In this document: positions 61,982-64,000 of the stretch, one piece after another
Numbering within the stretch: the first letter of the stretch is position 1
Layout of the letters: every line of letters starts with the position of its first letter
From: Trichopria drosophilae
Lineage: Eukaryota > Arthropoda > Insecta > Hymenoptera > Diapriidae
Direction of reading: 5' to 3'
DNA length: 64,000 nucleotides
Assembly: GCA_030407085.1 (NCBI GenBank)
Contig: CM059586.1
Location: 100,391,501 to 100,455,500, forward strand
Made by a program: the position numbers and the translations under genes
Notes under the pieces: generated by a model
Seen by the model: only the letters and a program-made list of their open reading frames with translations
Told to the model about the DNA's origin: nothing
Database searches by the model: none

Positions 61982-62721
61982 CCCTTTCCGGGGCAGCGGG
62001 ACGTATACGTCCCACCTAGAATTAATTCGTTTTTTTAATATCCTCGGCATATTCAGGCACGAATAAACATGTATACAACAACAAACATTTGTACTGTCGA
62101 ATTCGTAGAAACATAGGGAACGTATTTTAAGACTAAAATAATATTTATTTATTTATTTATTTGTTATTGTTGTTAAACAATCCAAGTTGAAAAATCATGT
62201 TTTTTTAAAAATTAATTGGGCTGTGCAAGTATGTGACGCATTTATTGGTTGAGAAAATTCACGCATATTCTATAAATAAAAGTAAACTACATATATTTTT
62301 TTCAGAATTGAAAATTTGAAAAAATTAATTATTAAATTTATTAAAAATTAACATTTTGAATGCACTCCATTGCAAAAGAATTATTTATTTTATTGCATCT
62401 GTTGTGCTGTTTTGAAAATAGTTTATTTCGTTGAAAATTTCTAATGAAACAAGAAGATAATCGTATACAATGTATGAAAATTAAAAAAATGCATTAGTAT
62501 TTATTATTAACTCTTTCCATTTATACGCATAAAACTGCAAATTGTACTCCTTTTTAGTTTCTAAAATTACTGTACAAAGATAATAATTGTCAATTATATT
62601 GGATCCGCCATTTTGAATTTTAAAATTCTGAGTTCAGATTCGTAATCAGCGACCCCGAAAACTATAAGATCACGAAATATAAAAACCATCGGTTCAATAG
62701 AATAATGTGCCCCTGAAAGGG
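61982..62721. mobile_element. piggyBac-like non-autonomous element (MITE), copy B
   Basis: TTAA duplications at 61978-61981 and 62722-62725 enclose 740 bp. The left end CCCTTTCCGGGGCAGC and the right end (CCCTTTCAGGGGCACA on the opposite strand) agree at 14 of 16 positions. Near the right end lies one GGATCCGCCAT module with TCAGCGACCCCGAAAA. It matches in inverted orientation the left part of the element at 962-1768, so the two belong to one family. No transposase is present. A (TTTA)n microsatellite lies at 62142-62162. Confidence 0.7.
62142..62162 (+). repeat. (TTTA)n microsatellite
   Basis: About five copies of TTTA, inside MITE copy B. Confidence 0.75.
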
Positions 62722-62725
62722 TTAA

Positions 62726-64000
62726 GAAATAAATTATCAGTGACTAATTATATTTGTATGTTATTTTCCTAAGCAGTTGAAATAAAAAATAAAAAGTTTG
62801 ATTTCCTTCGATAAGTCTGCTAAAAAATTATGCACGTCATGATTTTAAGGATAAACGTCATACCGTGGGTGTAAAAAAATCTGTGGAATTACTCATATAC
62901 GCAAATGTTACTTTGTATTTTTATTTTCTTAGGGGTTAATTTAATCTAGTATCCATAAATCAACGACAAAATAAATTGATGTAAACATATGGATAGTGAT
63001 TTTCCCTTCGGACCCAGTAGTTCATTTCTTTACAATACAGTACACCGGAATTGTCACTGTAAGAGCCACAATTGAAAACACTTTTGTCAAAACTAATATT
63101 CACCTCTAGTAAAGTTAAATTTTCAAAACATAAAAAGTCCGAAATCGTCGTGCCTACTCGGAACTATTCGGAGGGACCCAACGCCTCTTGCGGATTAGTT
63201 ATTTACCCCCACTTCGTCCTACTTGGCATCAATAACGATGTATTGCAAGTTACACTTTGTAACAGCGAAGCATAGGCGGCGCCAGCCCTGTCGTCTCATT
63301 AAATGAGACATTAACAAGAAATTTTAAGAATATTTTTTTTGGTATTAGTTTCTGTAGATTGAAATTCCCGAAACCGATTAGAGCTTTCTACAAACGAGAA
63401 TAGTGTAATTGAAAAAGATAAACTGTTTTTAAACAAATGATTCTGTCATTGTGTTAGGTAAGTGTGATGAATAGACGTTGAAGTTCTGAGCATCAGAAGA
63501 AGAATGAGCTCTAATGAGCCAATGAGAATTGACCAATATTTATACAAGCAGGAACACCATACTCCTACCGCACCTATTTCTGTCACTGTCCCATCGGTGT
63601 ACCTGTCTCGTACAAATGGTAATTTCGTATTGGTTTACCGCGGTCCTAGTTTTGGTCCATTGCGCATCTATGGGAAAGCTTCACTTTGTACCATTACACC
63701 ATGGAATAGACTTTGCTATGTCCAAATTTAAAAAAAATAAATCTGAAAATTTGTTTGTAAATTTTTTTTTTGCTTGTAAATAACTCTTACGAATATTCTC
63801 GGTACTTGTAGAAAACAAAAACAAAAATATCAGTATAAAATGTTTACCTTATTTCAACCTCAAAAATTTACAAAAAGCAAAGAATTTTAAATGTTTCAAT
63901 GTTAAAAAAAAATCCGATTTAAAAATTCTATAATTTTCAAATATTTTCTCCGCCGGGAGTTTCTTGTATATTATCGATGTATAATATAGGATCAAAAACT
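62726..64000. other. Non-coding stretch to the window edge
   Basis: No gene is recognised. Overlapping plus-strand frames at 63504-63783 (75 and 84 codons) lack domains. GGCGGCGCCAGCCC near 63275 is a small GC-rich pocket. Confidence 0.4.

Overview
The window looks like nuclear DNA of an insect, most likely a hymenopteran, though the order is an inference. It is about two-thirds A+T and gene-poor, with long intergenic or intronic stretches and many small, non-coding DNA-transposon derivatives. One protein gene is certain. At 45182-46405 (+) an uninterrupted reading frame encodes a class A biogenic-amine GPCR whose transmembrane core matches insect type-1 tyramine (octopamine/tyramine) receptors. 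A good 3' splice-site sequence and an abrupt A+T-to-GC change at 45164/45165 suggest the 5' UTR comes from exons further upstream, not recognisable here.

Layout: 1-30 kb is AT-rich, with a TTAA-flanked piggyBac-like MITE (962-1768), a perfect 19-bp hairpin (5185-5251), a composite CACTGAGA-ended repeat (14994-15777), a short MITE with perfect 22-bp inverted ends (19788-20048), and a 1.04-kb element built from TCAGTACTGA-type repeats (25921-26958). 30.4-32.7 kb holds the most striking structure: a young foldback transposon (30524-32168) with arms of about 162-bp tandem units (seven in one arm, three in the other), a perfect 9-bp target duplication, and a related unoccupied target sequence about 470 bp downstream. 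37.3-38.2 kb is another MITE carrying five copies of a TCGGGGTATTATTGGAC-like motif. 38.4-40.6 kb has two GC-richer blocks of unknown role. 41.2-45.15 kb is the 5' flank or intron of the receptor, and 46.4-47.9 kb its likely 3' UTR and polyadenylation zone. 48-64 kb is mostly featureless, with GC-richer blocks (52.99-54.37 and 59.99-60.60 kb), long G runs, a tandem duplication (58892-59166) and a second TTAA-flanked MITE (61982-62721) of the same family as the first.

No rRNA, intact tRNA, CRISPR array, operon or transposase gene was found. Apart from the receptor, the open frames are short, lack recognisable domains, often overlap on opposite strands, or are artefacts of tandem repeats. The genes do not form a pathway; the biology is one neuronal receptor in a transposon-littered landscape.
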